A stretch of DNA of 64,000 nt from Ornithinibacillus halophilus (GTDB lineage Bacteria > Bacillota > Bacilli > Bacillales > Amphibacillaceae). The notes beneath the pieces were generated by a model. It did no database searches. It was not told where the DNA came from and saw only the letters and a list, made by a program, of their open reading frames with translations. Shown in pieces: positions 50,524-59,775 of the stretch. Made by a program: the position numbers and the translations under genes. The first letter of the stretch is position 1. Each line of letters starts with the position of its first letter. The DNA lies in contig NZ_FQVW01000001.1 of the NCBI RefSeq assembly GCF_900129485.1, forward strand, positions 62,001 through 126,000, read 5' to 3'.

Positions 50524-50751
50524 ATGAAAGCCCTAATTGAATCGATTGTTACACCACTTGTCGATCATCCTGAAGATGTTAAGGTTACAGAAAAAGAGGA
50601 AGACTCAAAATTAGTCTATCATCTTACTGTAAACCAAGAAGACGTTGGGAAAGTAATCGGCAAAAACGGGCGAATTGCCAAAGCGATCCGTACGGTTGTA
50701 TATGCAGCGAAGACGGACAAACAAAAGCGTATTTATCTTGATATTATGTAA
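50524..50751 (+). CDS. khpA: KH domain RNA-binding protein KhpA
   Basis: A 75-residue single KH-domain protein with the GxxG loop GKNGRIAKAIRTVV. It binds RNA, usually with its partner KhpB, and affects cell size and division in related Firmicutes. It is YlqC by position. A terminator-like hairpin follows. Confidence 0.95.
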   Translation: MKALIESIVTPLVDHPEDVKVTEKEEDSKLVYHLTVNQEDVGKVIGKNGRIAKAIRTVVYAAKTDKQKRIYLDIM

Positions 50752-50784
50752 AAGGGAAAGGGGAACTCAACCTTTCCCTTTTGT
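50751..50784 (+). terminator. Hairpin after khpA
   Basis: Eleven-base-pair stem AAAGGGAAAGG/CCTTTCCCTTT with a short T tail, beginning at the last base of the khpA stop codon. Confidence 0.75.
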
Positions 50785-50847
50785 GCATGTAAAAGATGTT
50801 TCACGGATAATCGCTAAACTCAATTAAAGTGAGAGCGAGGAATAAAT

Positions 50848-51237
50848 GTGAAAATAATTAAAAAAATAGTAGTAAAACAAGTCGTTACTGAGAATAGTAA
50901 AGACAAACTAAAAAGTAACTTTATAGACCATAAAATGCGACTTGAACAAGAGTGTCAACAACTATTGTTTGAACAGAGAAAATTACAAAACAAAGCTGGA
51001 GTTTCAAAACAAGAGCTCGTTAGTAGATTTCAACAGGAGATTAAAAATCGAAAAGAAAAAATAAAATTACTGGATTTTAAATTAGAACAGTTGGAAATGT
51101 TAGCGATTGGAAGTGAAATTGTAGAAAAAGAAGTTGAAGCTCTTGTTGAAGTAGGTGTTGGTACCAATTGGAAACAAGTAATGGAGAAGTCTGCAATTGT
51201 AATTAAAGACGATGTAGTAATACGCATAGATGAATAG
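50848..51237 (+). CDS. ylqD: YlqD family protein
   Basis: A 129-residue protein of unknown function, matched to B. subtilis YlqD by position and by its N-terminal [14 protein letters not shown]. The middle (about residues 25-90) is a charged predicted coiled coil, and the end carries a short beta-like segment ([16 protein letters not shown]). The start is GTG 50848 behind GCGAGGAA. No signal peptide or membrane segment is present. Confidence 0.85.
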   Translation: MKIIKKIVVKQVVTENSKDKLKSNFIDHKMRLEQECQQLLFEQRKLQNKAGVSKQELVSRFQQEIKNRKEKIKLLDFKLEQLEMLAIGSEIVEKEVEALVEVGVGTNWKQVMEKSAIVIKDDVVIRIDE

Positions 51238-51248
51238 CAGGTGAAAAT

Positions 51249-51764
51249 ATGTCAAAAAAAATGTTTAACATTGGAAAAATAATTAATACACATGGCATTC
51301 GTGGGGATGTTAAAGTATTACGAATAAGTGATTTTGATGAACGATTTGAAATTGGAAGTGTTGTTTATTTAGTTAAAGATAATGAGAAACCACTACCATT
51401 AACAATTGATGGTCATCGTATACATAAAGGTTTTGATTTAGTTCATTTCAAAGGATATGATAACATTAACGATGTTGAACATTATAAAGGCTCACATCTG
51501 AAAATATTAGAAGATCAACTAACTGAATTAGAAGAAGATGAGTATTATTATCATGAAATAATCGGATGTGATGTCTTTTTATGGAATGGTGAAAAACTTG
51601 GTGTAATTAAAGAAATTTTATCACCTGGTGCTAACGATGTTTGGGTAGTGAAACCTTCAAAAGGAAAAGACATATTGATTCCATATATTGAAGAAGTAGT
51701 GAAAGAGGTTAATGTCGAAGAAAAAAGAATTACTGTAGAGCCAATGGAAGGACTGCTTGATTAA
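51249..51764 (+). CDS. rimM: 16S rRNA processing protein RimM
   Basis: A 30S assembly factor. The 171-residue protein has an N-terminal RimM domain ([16 protein letters not shown]) and a C-terminal PRC-barrel ([12 protein letters not shown] to DILIPYI). It overlaps trmD by one base, as in most bacteria. Confidence 0.96.
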   Translation: MSKKMFNIGKIINTHGIRGDVKVLRISDFDERFEIGSVVYLVKDNEKPLPLTIDGHRIHKGFDLVHFKGYDNINDVEHYKGSHLKILEDQLTELEEDEYYYHEIIGCDVFLWNGEKLGVIKEILSPGANDVWVVKPSKGKDILIPYIEEVVKEVNVEEKRITVEPMEGLLD

Positions 51765-52516
51765 TGCATATTGACATATTAACTCTTTTTCCTGAGATGA
51801 TTGAGAGTGTATTTCAAACATCAATACTTAAAAAGGCACAGGAAAAAGAGAAGTTCAATTATAATTTAATAAATTTCCGTGATTATACGGAAAACAAACA
51901 TAATAAAGTAGATGATTACCCGTATGGTGGTGGAGCTGGTATGGTACTGGCTCCTCAACCTATTTTTGATGCTGTAGAAGATGTAAAAAGTAAACGTAAA
52001 ACGAAACCAAGGGTAATTTTGATGTGTCCACAAGGAGAACGATACTCTCAAAAGAAAGCTGAAGAATTAGCTGAAGAGGATCATTTAATTTTTATTTGTG
52101 GTCATTACGAGGGATATGATGAACGAATACGAGAGCATCTAGTAACCGATGAGATTTCAATTGGAGATTATGTGTTAACTGGTGGAGAATTAGGAGCCAT
52201 GGTAGTAGTTGATAGTGTCGTTAGATTGTTACCAGAGGTATTAGGTAATGAAGAATCAGCTCCACAAGACTCTTTTTCGACAGGAATGTTAGAACATCCT
52301 CATTATACTAGACCAAGGGAATTTAGAGGGTTAAAGGTTCCTGATGTCTTATTATCAGGTGATCACGCCAAGATAGAGGCGTGGCGACGACGTGAGTCAT
52401 TAAAACGCACCTATGAGAGAAGAAAAGAATTAATTAAGGAAGAACTTCTATCAAAAGAGGATAGAAAGATATTAGATGATATTCTAGAAGAACTACATTC
52501 ATCAACATTTGAGTAA
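51764..52516 (+). CDS. trmD: tRNA (guanine-37-N1)-methyltransferase
   Basis: Adds the m1G37 methyl group that prevents frameshifting. The 250-residue SPOUT-type enzyme has a knotted SAM site with [22 protein letters not shown] and [16 protein letters not shown]. The start ATG 51764 overlaps the rimM stop. The trmD-rplS gap contains a promoter and the L19 leader. Confidence 0.97.
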   Translation: MHIDILTLFPEMIESVFQTSILKKAQEKEKFNYNLINFRDYTENKHNKVDDYPYGGGAGMVLAPQPIFDAVEDVKSKRKTKPRVILMCPQGERYSQKKAEELAEEDHLIFICGHYEGYDERIREHLVTDEISIGDYVLTGGELGAMVVVDSVVRLLPEVLGNEESAPQDSFSTGMLEHPHYTRPREFRGLKVPDVLLSGDHAKIEAWRRRESLKRTYERRKELIKEELLSKEDRKILDDILEELHSSTFE

Positions 52517-52532
52517 AAACTGTAACTTATAG

Positions 52533-52561
52533 TTGAACAATCCCATGTATTATGGTATATT
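52533..52561 (+). promoter_or_regulatory. Candidate promoter of rplS
   Basis: TTGAAC (52533-52538), a 17-base spacer and TATATT (52556-52561) lie directly ahead of the L19 leader. Confidence 0.65.
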
Positions 52562-52567
52562 TATTTC

Positions 52568-52645
52568 TGTGCTTAAGTTCGATTAAGTACTTATAAACGA
52601 TGTTCCGCTGTTGCCATCGAGTGATAAGAGCATTGGTTTGGAAGG
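52568..52645 (+). promoter_or_regulatory. Ribosomal protein L19 leader
   Basis: The segment with GATGTTCCGCTG, GAGTGATAAGAGCATTGG and TTTGGAAGGAGTG matches, from memory, the conserved L19 leader RNA found upstream of rplS in Bacilli. That leader is thought to let L19 regulate its own synthesis. Confidence 0.8.
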
Positions 52646-52656
52646 AGTGAAGCAGG

Positions 52657-53001
52657 ATGCAACAATTAATCGAAGAGATTACAAAAGAACAACTTCGTAC
52701 TGATCATCCTGATTTCCGCCCGGGTGACACTGTAAAAGTTCACGTTAAAGTTGTTGAAGGAACTCGTGAACGTATTCAGGTATTCGAAGGTGTTGTAATT
52801 AAACGCCAAAACGGTGGAATCAGTGAAACATTTACAGTAAGAAAAATTTCTTACGGTGTAGGTGTTGAACGTACTTTCCCAGTGCATTCACCTCGTGTCG
52901 ATAAAATCGAAGTGTCACGTCGTGGTAGAGTTCGCCGTGCGAAACTATACTATCTACGTAACCTACGCGGAAAAGCAGCACGTATTAAAGAACGTCGCTA
53001 A
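52657..53001 (+). CDS. rplS: 50S ribosomal protein L19
   Basis: A large-subunit protein at the 30S-50S interface. The 114-residue protein has [31 protein letters not shown] and the end [20 protein letters not shown] 52657 follows GGAAGGAGTGAAG, which is part of the leader RNA. A strong terminator ends the unit. Confidence 0.98.
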   Translation: MQQLIEEITKEQLRTDHPDFRPGDTVKVHVKVVEGTRERIQVFEGVVIKRQNGGISETFTVRKISYGVGVERTFPVHSPRVDKIEVSRRGRVRRAKLYYLRNLRGKAARIKERR

Positions 53002-53033
53002 TCCTACGAATTGGATATTTAACAATGATTTTG

Positions 53034-53067
53034 AAAAGGAGCTTAGCAATCGTGCGAGCTCCTTTTT
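53034..53067 (+). terminator. Terminator after rplS
   Basis: AAAAGGAGCT pairs with AGCTCCTTTTT around a 13-base loop. Confidence 0.88.
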
Positions 53068-53164
53068 ACATATGTAAGTTCAACATACTAGAAGTCTATT
53101 TTTATTTTTACTATTTGTTGTTATATATTTACACTGTGCAGTTGTTTTTGGGATGAAAAATTCC

Positions 53165-53416
53165 TACCGCTACGGAAATACACTTCGCTTTCCGCGGGCG
53201 GCTGGTGAGCCAGGGAACTACTTGGTTAGGCTTCCTAGCACCCTTGCGCTGAGGAAGCCCACTGTGTAGCATTACTTGTAGACGCAAGCGCATCACGGGG
53301 TCTCACCTATGCCTCTGCTCCCGCAGGACAAGTAATGCTACGTCAGCATTATCATTGCACGAAGGAAATTGTTTTTTATTTCCGAGGAGTCTTCGTGTAT
53401 TTCCTCCGCTAGTTTT
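53165..53416 (+). repeat. E1 repeat, copy C (with two insertions)
   Basis: The outer helix is GGAAATACAC (53174-53183) with GTGTATTTCC (53395-53404); the middle is GCGGG (53194-53198) with CCCGC (53320-53324), a compensatory T-A to C-G change relative to copy A; the inner is GGTGAG (53204-53209) with CTCACC (53302-53307). Module M4 (53212-53296, reverse orientation) fills the inner loop. A second insert of about 58 bases follows GCAGG. The two inserts carry a perfect 14-base inverted pair, GTAGCATTACTTGT (53266-53279) and ACAAGTAATGCTAC (53328-53341). Nothing recognisable as a gene lies in 53002-53646. Confidence 0.87.
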
Positions 53417-53646
53417 GAACTCTGTTATATTAGTGAGTCTGAAACAATAATTCTTTGGCAAGCGAAGTATTCTGGCGGAAGGCAGTTTTTCATTAGACCT
53501 TGATCAGGAACTAGTTTTTCATCATCAAAGCCGCTATGACGCAGTTTCTATCAATTATATATTTTAATAACGAATCACATAACAAATTTTATGAATAGAT
53601 TAGTGACCAACATAAAAAATAATATAACAGGGTCGGTGGTTGGGTT

Positions 53647-54198
53647 ATGGCAAAGCGAAAAAGTGAATGGTTTGATTGGCTAAAGGCTGCCTTAATAGCC
53701 TTAGGACTAGCATTTATCGTAAGAACCTTTTTATTTACTCCCATCATTGTAGATGGTCCATCAATGTTTCCGACTCTACATGATCGTGATCAAATGATCG
53801 TCAACAAATTTAAATACAGATTCCAAGAACCTGATCGATTTGATATAGTTGTTTTTCATGCGTCAGATAAGAAAGATTTTATCAAACGGGTAATTGGTCT
53901 ACCAGGTGAACATGTAGAATATAAGGATAATAATTTGTACATAAATGGTGAAAAGAAAGAGGAACTTTTTTTTGATAATAGTAATACAACTAACCAAATA
54001 ATTACATCTGATTTTTCCTTAGAGGAATTACCAGGAGGATATGAAAAAATTCCTGATAATCACGTCTTGGTACTAGGAGATAATCGTACAAATTCGACAG
54101 ACAGTAGAATTTTAGGGGTTATTTCTATGGATCAAATAGTTGGAAATGCCAATATTATTTATTGGCCATTCGAACGAATGCAAAATGCAGGAGAGTAG
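53647..54198 (+). CDS. lepB: Type I signal peptidase
   Basis: Cleaves signal peptides of secreted proteins at the outer face of the membrane. The 183-residue protein has one N-terminal membrane segment (about 12-32), the catalytic serine in VDGPSMFPTL (S39), the catalytic lysine in FIKRVIGLPG (K80) and the GDNRTNSTDSR box. It is of the short SipS/SipT class. The region upstream holds only repeat material, so its promoter must lie after about 53420. rbgA begins 8 bases after its stop. Confidence 0.95.
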   Translation: MAKRKSEWFDWLKAALIALGLAFIVRTFLFTPIIVDGPSMFPTLHDRDQMIVNKFKYRFQEPDRFDIVVFHASDKKDFIKRVIGLPGEHVEYKDNNLYINGEKKEELFFDNSNTTNQIITSDFSLEELPGGYEKIPDNHVLVLGDNRTNSTDSRILGVISMDQIVGNANIIYWPFERMQNAGE

Positions 54199-54206
54199 GT
54201 ATTTTC

Positions 54207-55052
54207 ATGACAATACAATGGTTTCCAGGCCATATGGCTAAAGCGAGAAGAGAAGTCGAGGAAAAGTTAAAGTTAGTTGACTTTGTAATGGAGTTAGTAG
54301 ATGCTCGAGCTCCATTATCTTCGCAAAACCCAATGTTACAACAGGTACTGCAACAGAAAACAAAAATGATCGTGCTAATGAAAAAGGATTTGGCAGATCA
54401 AAAAGCTACTGACATGTGGCTAAATTACTTCGAAAAAGAAGGGATAACTGCAATTGCCATTGATGTAAATGACAAAGCTGATATTAAGCGTGTGATCCAA
54501 CTTGCTAAAGAACTTGGTCAAGAAAAAATGGAAAAGCTTAAGAAAAAAGGCATTCAGCCTAGAGCTGCTAGAGCAATGATTGTTGGTATCCCTAATGTAG
54601 GAAAATCTACTTTAATAAATCGTCTTGCCAATAAGAAGATTGCCAAAACAGGTGATCGTCCAGGAGTAACGAAGCAGCAGCTCTGGATTAAGGTGAAAAA
54701 GGATTTTGAATTACTTGATACACCAGGAATTCTTTGGCCAAAGTTTGAAGATGAACTTGTTGGTTATCGGTTAGCTGCAATAGGAACCATTAAAGACCAG
54801 CTCCTTTCTTTACAAGATATTGTTGCATTTGCGATAAATTATCTAAAAGAGCATTATCCGAATACAATCGAAGAAAGATACCAAGTAGATGAAAATATGG
54901 ACGATATGTGGGATATCTTTGTTAGTATTGGAAAAAAACGTGGTGCACTTGAAAGTGGAGGAAATGTTAATTTTGATAAAGTATCTGATATCGTATTACA
55001 AGATTTACGGTCAGGGCGTTTAGGAAAAATTACACTAGAGAAACCAGAATAA
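54207..55052 (+). CDS. rbgA: Ribosome biogenesis GTPase RbgA
   Basis: A GTPase essential for late 50S assembly in B. subtilis (YlqF). The protein of about 281 residues has a permuted GTPase order: KKDLADQ (G4-like) before GIPNVGKSTLINRLA (G1) and DTPGI (G3). The N-terminus MTIQWFPGHMAKARRE is a family hallmark. The frame is open back to 54162 within lepB; ATG 54207 is the conserved start. Confidence 0.97.
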   Translation: MTIQWFPGHMAKARREVEEKLKLVDFVMELVDARAPLSSQNPMLQQVLQQKTKMIVLMKKDLADQKATDMWLNYFEKEGITAIAIDVNDKADIKRVIQLAKELGQEKMEKLKKKGIQPRAARAMIVGIPNVGKSTLINRLANKKIAKTGDRPGVTKQQLWIKVKKDFELLDTPGILWPKFEDELVGYRLAAIGTIKDQLLSLQDIVAFAINYLKEHYPNTIEERYQVDENMDDMWDIFVSIGKKRGALESGGNVNFDKVSDIVLQDLRSGRLGKITLEKPE

Positions 55053-55059
55053 TTAGTGT

Positions 55060-55090
55060 GGGGCTGTCCTTTCATTTTAGGGACAGCCTT
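55060..55090 (+). terminator. Hairpin after rbgA
   Basis: GGCTGTCC pairs with GGACAGCC around an 11-base loop; the T tract is weak. Confidence 0.6.
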
Positions 55091-55149
55091 ATCCTTTCAC
55101 TTAAGATTTAGTGGTAAAGTCCGATATAGTTAGAAAGAAGGGGAAGAAG

Positions 55150-55917
55150 ATGGAAAAACAATCAATATCTCATTTACAACACTTATTTAAATCAGGCATG
55201 CTTACTGAAAAGGAAATTGATTTATTAAGAAATGACAAAAGAAAAGGTGCACAACTCCTGGTGAAACGTTTTGAGAAGGAAAAACAAAAAGAAGAAGAAT
55301 TAGAAAGAGCGTTTGAAGAAATGTGTTTATATGAAAGAAAACAATACGTAATGAACAATCATTACATTGCTGGTGTAGATGAAGCAGGTCGAGGTCCACT
55401 TGCTGGACCAGTAGTTGCAGCTGCAGTTATATTACCTAGCGATTTTAAACTTCTTGGTCTAAATGATTCTAAACAGATTAATGAAACTGACAGAGAAAAA
55501 TTTTATGACATTGTCCTTTCTGAAGCAACGAGTTATGGAATCTCAATTATCAATAATGATCAAATCGACACAATCAATATATTTGAAGCTACTAAATTAG
55601 CGATGACAGAAGCGATCAATAAATTAGATCCATACCCTGACCATATACTAATTGATGCAGTTGAACTTAAGGGGTTAAGTTGTACTCACGAAGCTATTAT
55701 AAAAGGTGATGCTAAAAGTATTTCTATTGCTGCAGCAAGTATTTTAGCAAAAGTAACTAGAGACCGTTTGATGAAAGATATGCATTTAGAATATCCAATG
55801 TATGATTTTGCTGCTAATATGGGATACGGAACGAAGAAGCATCTAGAGAGCTTACAAAAGTATGGACCTTCTCCATACCATAGAAAAACGTTTGCACCTG
55901 TTAGGGAAGTAATGTAA
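55150..55917 (+). CDS. rnhB: Ribonuclease HII
   Basis: Removes ribonucleotides from RNA-DNA hybrids. The protein of 255 residues has the N-terminal extension usual in Bacillus RNase HII (about 70 residues), then the catalytic VDEAGRGPLAGPVVAAAVIL region and the downstream acidic residues in ILIDAVEL and ILAKVTRDR. The open frame begins at 55111, but ATG 55150 follows AAGGGGAAGAAG and matches the B. subtilis length. Confidence 0.96.
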   Translation: MEKQSISHLQHLFKSGMLTEKEIDLLRNDKRKGAQLLVKRFEKEKQKEEELERAFEEMCLYERKQYVMNNHYIAGVDEAGRGPLAGPVVAAAVILPSDFKLLGLNDSKQINETDREKFYDIVLSEATSYGISIINNDQIDTINIFEATKLAMTEAINKLDPYPDHILIDAVELKGLSCTHEAIIKGDAKSISIAAASILAKVTRDRLMKDMHLEYPMYDFAANMGYGTKKHLESLQKYGPSPYHRKTFAPVREVM

Positions 55918-55941
55918 CGACTATAGAGATGGGTGGTTTAA

Positions 55942-57192
55942 GTGAAAGTTAATCCGTTATTGAATAAGACTACATCCTCCATTATTAATACGAACGAACC
56001 GCTCCAACCCGGTCGAATCTTAAAAGGAAGTGTTCTTCATTTATACCCAAATCAAAAGGCTAGAATTCAGTTAGGCAATCGAGAAATGGTTGCCCAACTA
56101 AAGGCTTCCCTTTCAATAGGAACTAGCTATCATTTTCAAGTGCAATCTATTACGAACCAAAGCATACATTTGAAAGTGTTAGGTAAAGAACTAAAGGGTG
56201 ATGAACGGGATAACGCATCCCAGCTTTTGCAACAACTTGGAATTAAATCATCTCGGGCAAATGCCTCATTTGTGCAAAGGCTTTTAACAGAAAATATTCC
56301 GTTTAATCGAGAGGAATTAACGGCAGCCTTACATATTCTCAGTGAAAAACCCGATAAAGCGAATAGTTACCTCTTATTACGAGAGATGCTCATGAAGCGA
56401 TTACCAATTAATGAAGCCATCTTTCAGTCATTGTATCAATTAAGAAATTCTTCTATTAATGAACAGGTCGATTTGTTTATGAAAGCAACATCACAAAATA
56501 GCAATCAATCCCCTCAACTTGTAGCTAGTTTAAGAGAGAAATTGCAGTCTTTCCTCAATGTACAAGCAAACGATTCTGTGAAAGATTCAATTTTCAACTT
56601 ACTTAAAAGTAGTCTAATTAATTTAGGTCATGGTTATGATAGTCAATTATTACAAGGTAAATCGACAGAGAGTAATCAATCGCTTAAGGCAATGCTTCTT
56701 TTACTACAACAACAAACAATGGGGTCATTAAATGAAACTACAAAACAATTTATTGAACTAATTAATGGATTACAGTTGAATTCAGTTCGTGAAACTCCTG
56801 AGTTTATATACACTCAGATCCAACTACCAGGATTACCTTTTCAAATGAAACAAGACATACATATAAAATTTGAAGGAAAGAAGAATGAAAAAGGAGAAAT
56901 TAATCCAAGCCACTGTCGCATTATCTTCTTTTTGGAATTATCTCATTTAAATGAGACAGTGATTGATATGAACATACAAAATCGTCATGTCAGTATTACT
57001 TTATTCAATAATACACCACAACTTGATGAATTGATAACGACTATTAAACCTTTACTTAAAACTGGATTAGAACAAGAAGATTATCACTTATCAACTATTA
57101 CAGTTCAGTCTTATAATAGTCATCAGCAAGGGGAACGTTCCTTTCACACCATTGACTCAGAAATAAATCAAGGAGTTGACTTTCGAGTATGA
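55942..57192 (+). CDS. ylqG: YlqG-like protein related to flagellar hook-length control proteins
   Basis: A 416-residue, low-complexity Gln/Asn/Ser/Leu-rich protein placed exactly where B. subtilis has ylqG. The N-terminal part has a short barrel-like segment (GRILKGSVLHLYPNQKARIQ) and the C-terminal half resembles FliK-type C-terminal domains only loosely. It is shorter than the B. subtilis protein as I remember it (about 500 residues). Start GTG 55942 follows GATGGGTGG. It overlaps ylqH by 4 bases. Function is unproven. Confidence 0.78.
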   Translation: MKVNPLLNKTTSSIINTNEPLQPGRILKGSVLHLYPNQKARIQLGNREMVAQLKASLSIGTSYHFQVQSITNQSIHLKVLGKELKGDERDNASQLLQQLGIKSSRANASFVQRLLTENIPFNREELTAALHILSEKPDKANSYLLLREMLMKRLPINEAIFQSLYQLRNSSINEQVDLFMKATSQNSNQSPQLVASLREKLQSFLNVQANDSVKDSIFNLLKSSLINLGHGYDSQLLQGKSTESNQSLKAMLLLLQQQTMGSLNETTKQFIELINGLQLNSVRETPEFIYTQIQLPGLPFQMKQDIHIKFEGKKNEKGEINPSHCRIIFFLELSHLNETVIDMNIQNRHVSITLFNNTPQLDELITTIKPLLKTGLEQEDYHLSTITVQSYNSHQQGERSFHTIDSEINQGVDFRV

Positions 57193-57467
57193 AGTATAAA
57201 CGACAAAAGGCAACTGCTCTGAACTATGATGAACAACAAGATACTGCGCCTAAAATAACAGCAACAGGAAAGGGGCTAGTAGCTGAAAATATTATAGAAC
57301 AAGCAAAATTACATGATGTTCCAATTGTGGAAGACGAAACGTTAGCAGAGTTACTTGGTGAATTAAATATTAATGAAAAAATTCCTGAAGAACTGTATCA
57401 AGCAGTTGCAGAAGTATTCGGATTTATTTATAAACTAGATGAAATGCATAATTCTACGAAAAACTGA
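57189..57467 (+). CDS. ylqH: FlhB C-terminal-domain-like protein (YlqH)
   Basis: A 92-residue protein like the cytoplasmic domain of the export switch protein FlhB: KRQKATALNYDEQQDTAPKI aligns with the start of that domain, and the later VPIVEDETLAELL is typical. No NPTH autocleavage motif and no membrane segment are present, so it is a free-standing paralogue. It is translationally coupled to ylqG, which points to joint action with a FliK-like partner. Function is inferred only. Confidence 0.85.
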   Translation: MKYKRQKATALNYDEQQDTAPKITATGKGLVAENIIEQAKLHDVPIVEDETLAELLGELNINEKIPEELYQAVAEVFGFIYKLDEMHNSTKN

Positions 57468-57497
57468 CAATTTTATGACAAAAATTTTGCTCTATTC

Positions 57498-57526
57498 TTG
57501 TACTATTCTATATTTTTTAATACAAT
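57498..57526 (+). promoter_or_regulatory. Candidate promoter of sucCD
   Basis: TTGTAC (57498-57503), a 17-base spacer and TACAAT (57521-57526) lie about 35 bases ahead of sucC. Confidence 0.5.
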
Positions 57527-57560
57527 GTAAATGCAGTGATTTTTGATAGGAGGATAAACA

Positions 57561-58721
57561 ATGAACATTCATGAATATCAAGGCAAAGAAGTTTTACAGA
57601 AGTTTGGTGTAAAAGTTCCTAATGGATATGTAGCATACACAGTGGAAGAAGCTGTAGAAGCTGCTGAAAAATTAGGTTCATCTGTAACAGTAGTAAAAGC
57701 ACAAATTCATGCAGGTGGTCGTGGTAAAGCTGGGGGAGTAAAAGTAGCAAAAAATTTAGATGAAGTACGTACATACGCAGATGAGATTTTAGGAAAAACT
57801 TTAGTTACTCATCAAACAGGTCCAGAAGGTAAGGAAGTTAAGCGCTTACTTATTGAGGAAGGCTGCGATATACAAAAAGAATATTATGTTGGTGTAGTGC
57901 TTGATCGTGCAACTTCACGTGTTGTTATGATGGCATCTGAAGAAGGCGGTACGGAAATTGAAGAGGTTGCAGCCGAAACACCTGAAAAGATTTTTAAAGA
58001 AGTAATCGATCCAGTAGTAGGGTTGACAGGTTATCAAGCTCGTAGACTAGCATTCAATATAAATATTCCAGATGCGTTAATCGGAAAAGCTGTTAAATTT
58101 ATGACAGGATTATACGATGCATTTGTTGCAAAAGATTGTTCTATTGCTGAGATTAATCCATTAGTTACAACTGGTGATGGTGAAGTATTAGCATTGGATG
58201 CTAAATTGAACTTTGATGATAATGCATTATACCGTCAAAAAGATGTAACGGAAATGAGAGACTTAGAAGAAGAAGATGAAAAAGAAATTGAAGCTTCTAA
58301 ATATGATTTAAGTTATGTATCCCTAGATGGAAATATTGGTTGTATGGTTAATGGTGCAGGATTAGCTATGTCTACAATGGATATTATTAAGCATTATGGC
58401 GGCGATCCGGCTAACTTCCTAGATGTTGGTGGTGGTGCTACAGCAGAGAAAGTAACAGAAGCATTTAAGATTATTCTATCTGACTCAAATGTTAAAGGTA
58501 TCTTTGTTAATATCTTTGGTGGAATCATGAAATGTGATGTAATCGCTGAAGGAGTAGTTGAAGCTACGAAACAAGTGGGATTAGATTTACCGTTAGTCGT
58601 GCGTTTAGAAGGAACGAATGTAGACTTAGGGAAGAAAATTTTAGATGAATCAGGACTAGATATTACTGCAGCGGATTCCATGGCTGATGGAGCTCAAAAA
58701 ATCGTAGCAATGGTAAAATAG
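57561..58721 (+). CDS. sucC: Succinyl-CoA synthetase, beta subunit
   Basis: The nucleotide-binding chain of succinyl-CoA ligase of the citrate cycle. The 386-residue protein has an N-terminal ATP-grasp domain ([32 protein letters not shown]) and a C-terminal ligase domain with GGATAEKV and [23 protein letters not shown] precedes ATG 57561. sucD follows after 52 bases. Confidence 0.98.
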   Translation: MNIHEYQGKEVLQKFGVKVPNGYVAYTVEEAVEAAEKLGSSVTVVKAQIHAGGRGKAGGVKVAKNLDEVRTYADEILGKTLVTHQTGPEGKEVKRLLIEEGCDIQKEYYVGVVLDRATSRVVMMASEEGGTEIEEVAAETPEKIFKEVIDPVVGLTGYQARRLAFNINIPDALIGKAVKFMTGLYDAFVAKDCSIAEINPLVTTGDGEVLALDAKLNFDDNALYRQKDVTEMRDLEEEDEKEIEASKYDLSYVSLDGNIGCMVNGAGLAMSTMDIIKHYGGDPANFLDVGGGATAEKVTEAFKIILSDSNVKGIFVNIFGGIMKCDVIAEGVVEATKQVGLDLPLVVRLEGTNVDLGKKILDESGLDITAADSMADGAQKIVAMVK

Positions 58722-58773
58722 TTTATATGGAATTGATGGTTTAGACTCTGATCGAAAGAAAGGACGGACGAAA

Positions 58774-59676
58774 ATGAGCGTATATATAAATAAGGATACA
58801 AAAGTTATTGTTCAAGGGATCACCGGCGGTACTGCTAGATTCCACACTAAACAAATGCTTGAATATGGTACGAAAATTGTTGGTGGAGTTACACCTAAAA
58901 AAGCTGGTACGGAAGTTGAGGGTGTTCCTGTATTTAATACTGTTAAAGATGCAGTTGAAGAAACTGGAGCAAACGCTTCTGTAATCTATGTTCCTGCTCC
59001 ATTTGCAGCTGATGCTATTCTTGAAGCTGTTGATGCTGAGTTAGATTTAGTTATTTGTATAACAGAACACATCCCAGTATTAGATATGGTTAAAGTAAAA
59101 AGATATATGGAAGGTAAGAAAACAAGATTAGTTGGTCCAAACTGTCCTGGTGTTATAACACCAGAAGAATGTAAAATCGGTATCATGCCAGGATACATTC
59201 ATAAAAAAGGACACATCGGTGTTGTATCTCGTTCTGGTACATTGACGTATGAAGCTGTTCACCAGTTATCACAACAAGGGTATGGCCAATCAACTGCTGT
59301 TGGAATCGGTGGGGACCCTGTAAACGGAACAGACTTTATTGATGTGTTAAAAGCATTTAACGAAGATCCAGACACTGAAGCTGTAATTATGATTGGTGAA
59401 ATTGGTGGTACTGCAGAAGAAGAGGCTGCGGAATGGGTGAAAGCTAATATGAAAAAACCTGTCGTTGGATTTATTGGTGGAGCAACTGCACCTCCTGGAA
59501 AACGTATGGGACACGCTGGAGCTATTATCTCGGGTGGTAAAGGTACTGCAGATGAGAAAATCCGAGTTATGAATTCTTGTGGTATTGAAGTAGCTGATAC
59601 TCCTGCAGTAATTGGAGATACCATGATTAAAGTACTGAAAGACAAAGGTTTACAAGAGAAATGTAAAACACACTAA
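58774..59676 (+). CDS. sucD: Succinyl-CoA synthetase, alpha subunit
   Basis: The CoA-binding, phosphohistidine-forming chain. The 300-residue protein has a Rossmann domain ([17 protein letters not shown]), [15 protein letters not shown] and the catalytic histidine in MGHAGAII (H247). GAAAGGACGG precedes ATG 58774. A long hairpin follows the gene. Confidence 0.98.
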   Translation: MSVYINKDTKVIVQGITGGTARFHTKQMLEYGTKIVGGVTPKKAGTEVEGVPVFNTVKDAVEETGANASVIYVPAPFAADAILEAVDAELDLVICITEHIPVLDMVKVKRYMEGKKTRLVGPNCPGVITPEECKIGIMPGYIHKKGHIGVVSRSGTLTYEAVHQLSQQGYGQSTAVGIGGDPVNGTDFIDVLKAFNEDPDTEAVIMIGEIGGTAEEEAAEWVKANMKKPVVGFIGGATAPPGKRMGHAGAIISGGKGTADEKIRVMNSCGIEVADTPAVIGDTMIKVLKDKGLQEKCKTH

Positions 59677-59693
59677 ACTATAATATCATTATA

Positions 59694-59735
59694 AATTGGT
59701 AGGTCTACTGTTTGGTAGACCTACCAATTATATTA
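59694..59735 (+). terminator. Hairpin after sucD
   Basis: A perfect 15-base-pair stem, AATTGGTAGGTCTAC (59694-59708) with its complement at 59715-59729 and a 6-base loop. The tail (ATATTA) is only moderately T-rich, but the stem strength and place argue for a terminator. Confidence 0.72.
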
Positions 59736-59775
59736 AAAATATTATTTAAATAATGGAAGGAAAGGTAGTGTATTT

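Noticed and set aside
59259-59645. A 128-codon minus-strand frame inside sucD
   Set aside because: Antisense shadow of a conserved gene; Pro/Ile/Ser-rich composition typical of such frames.
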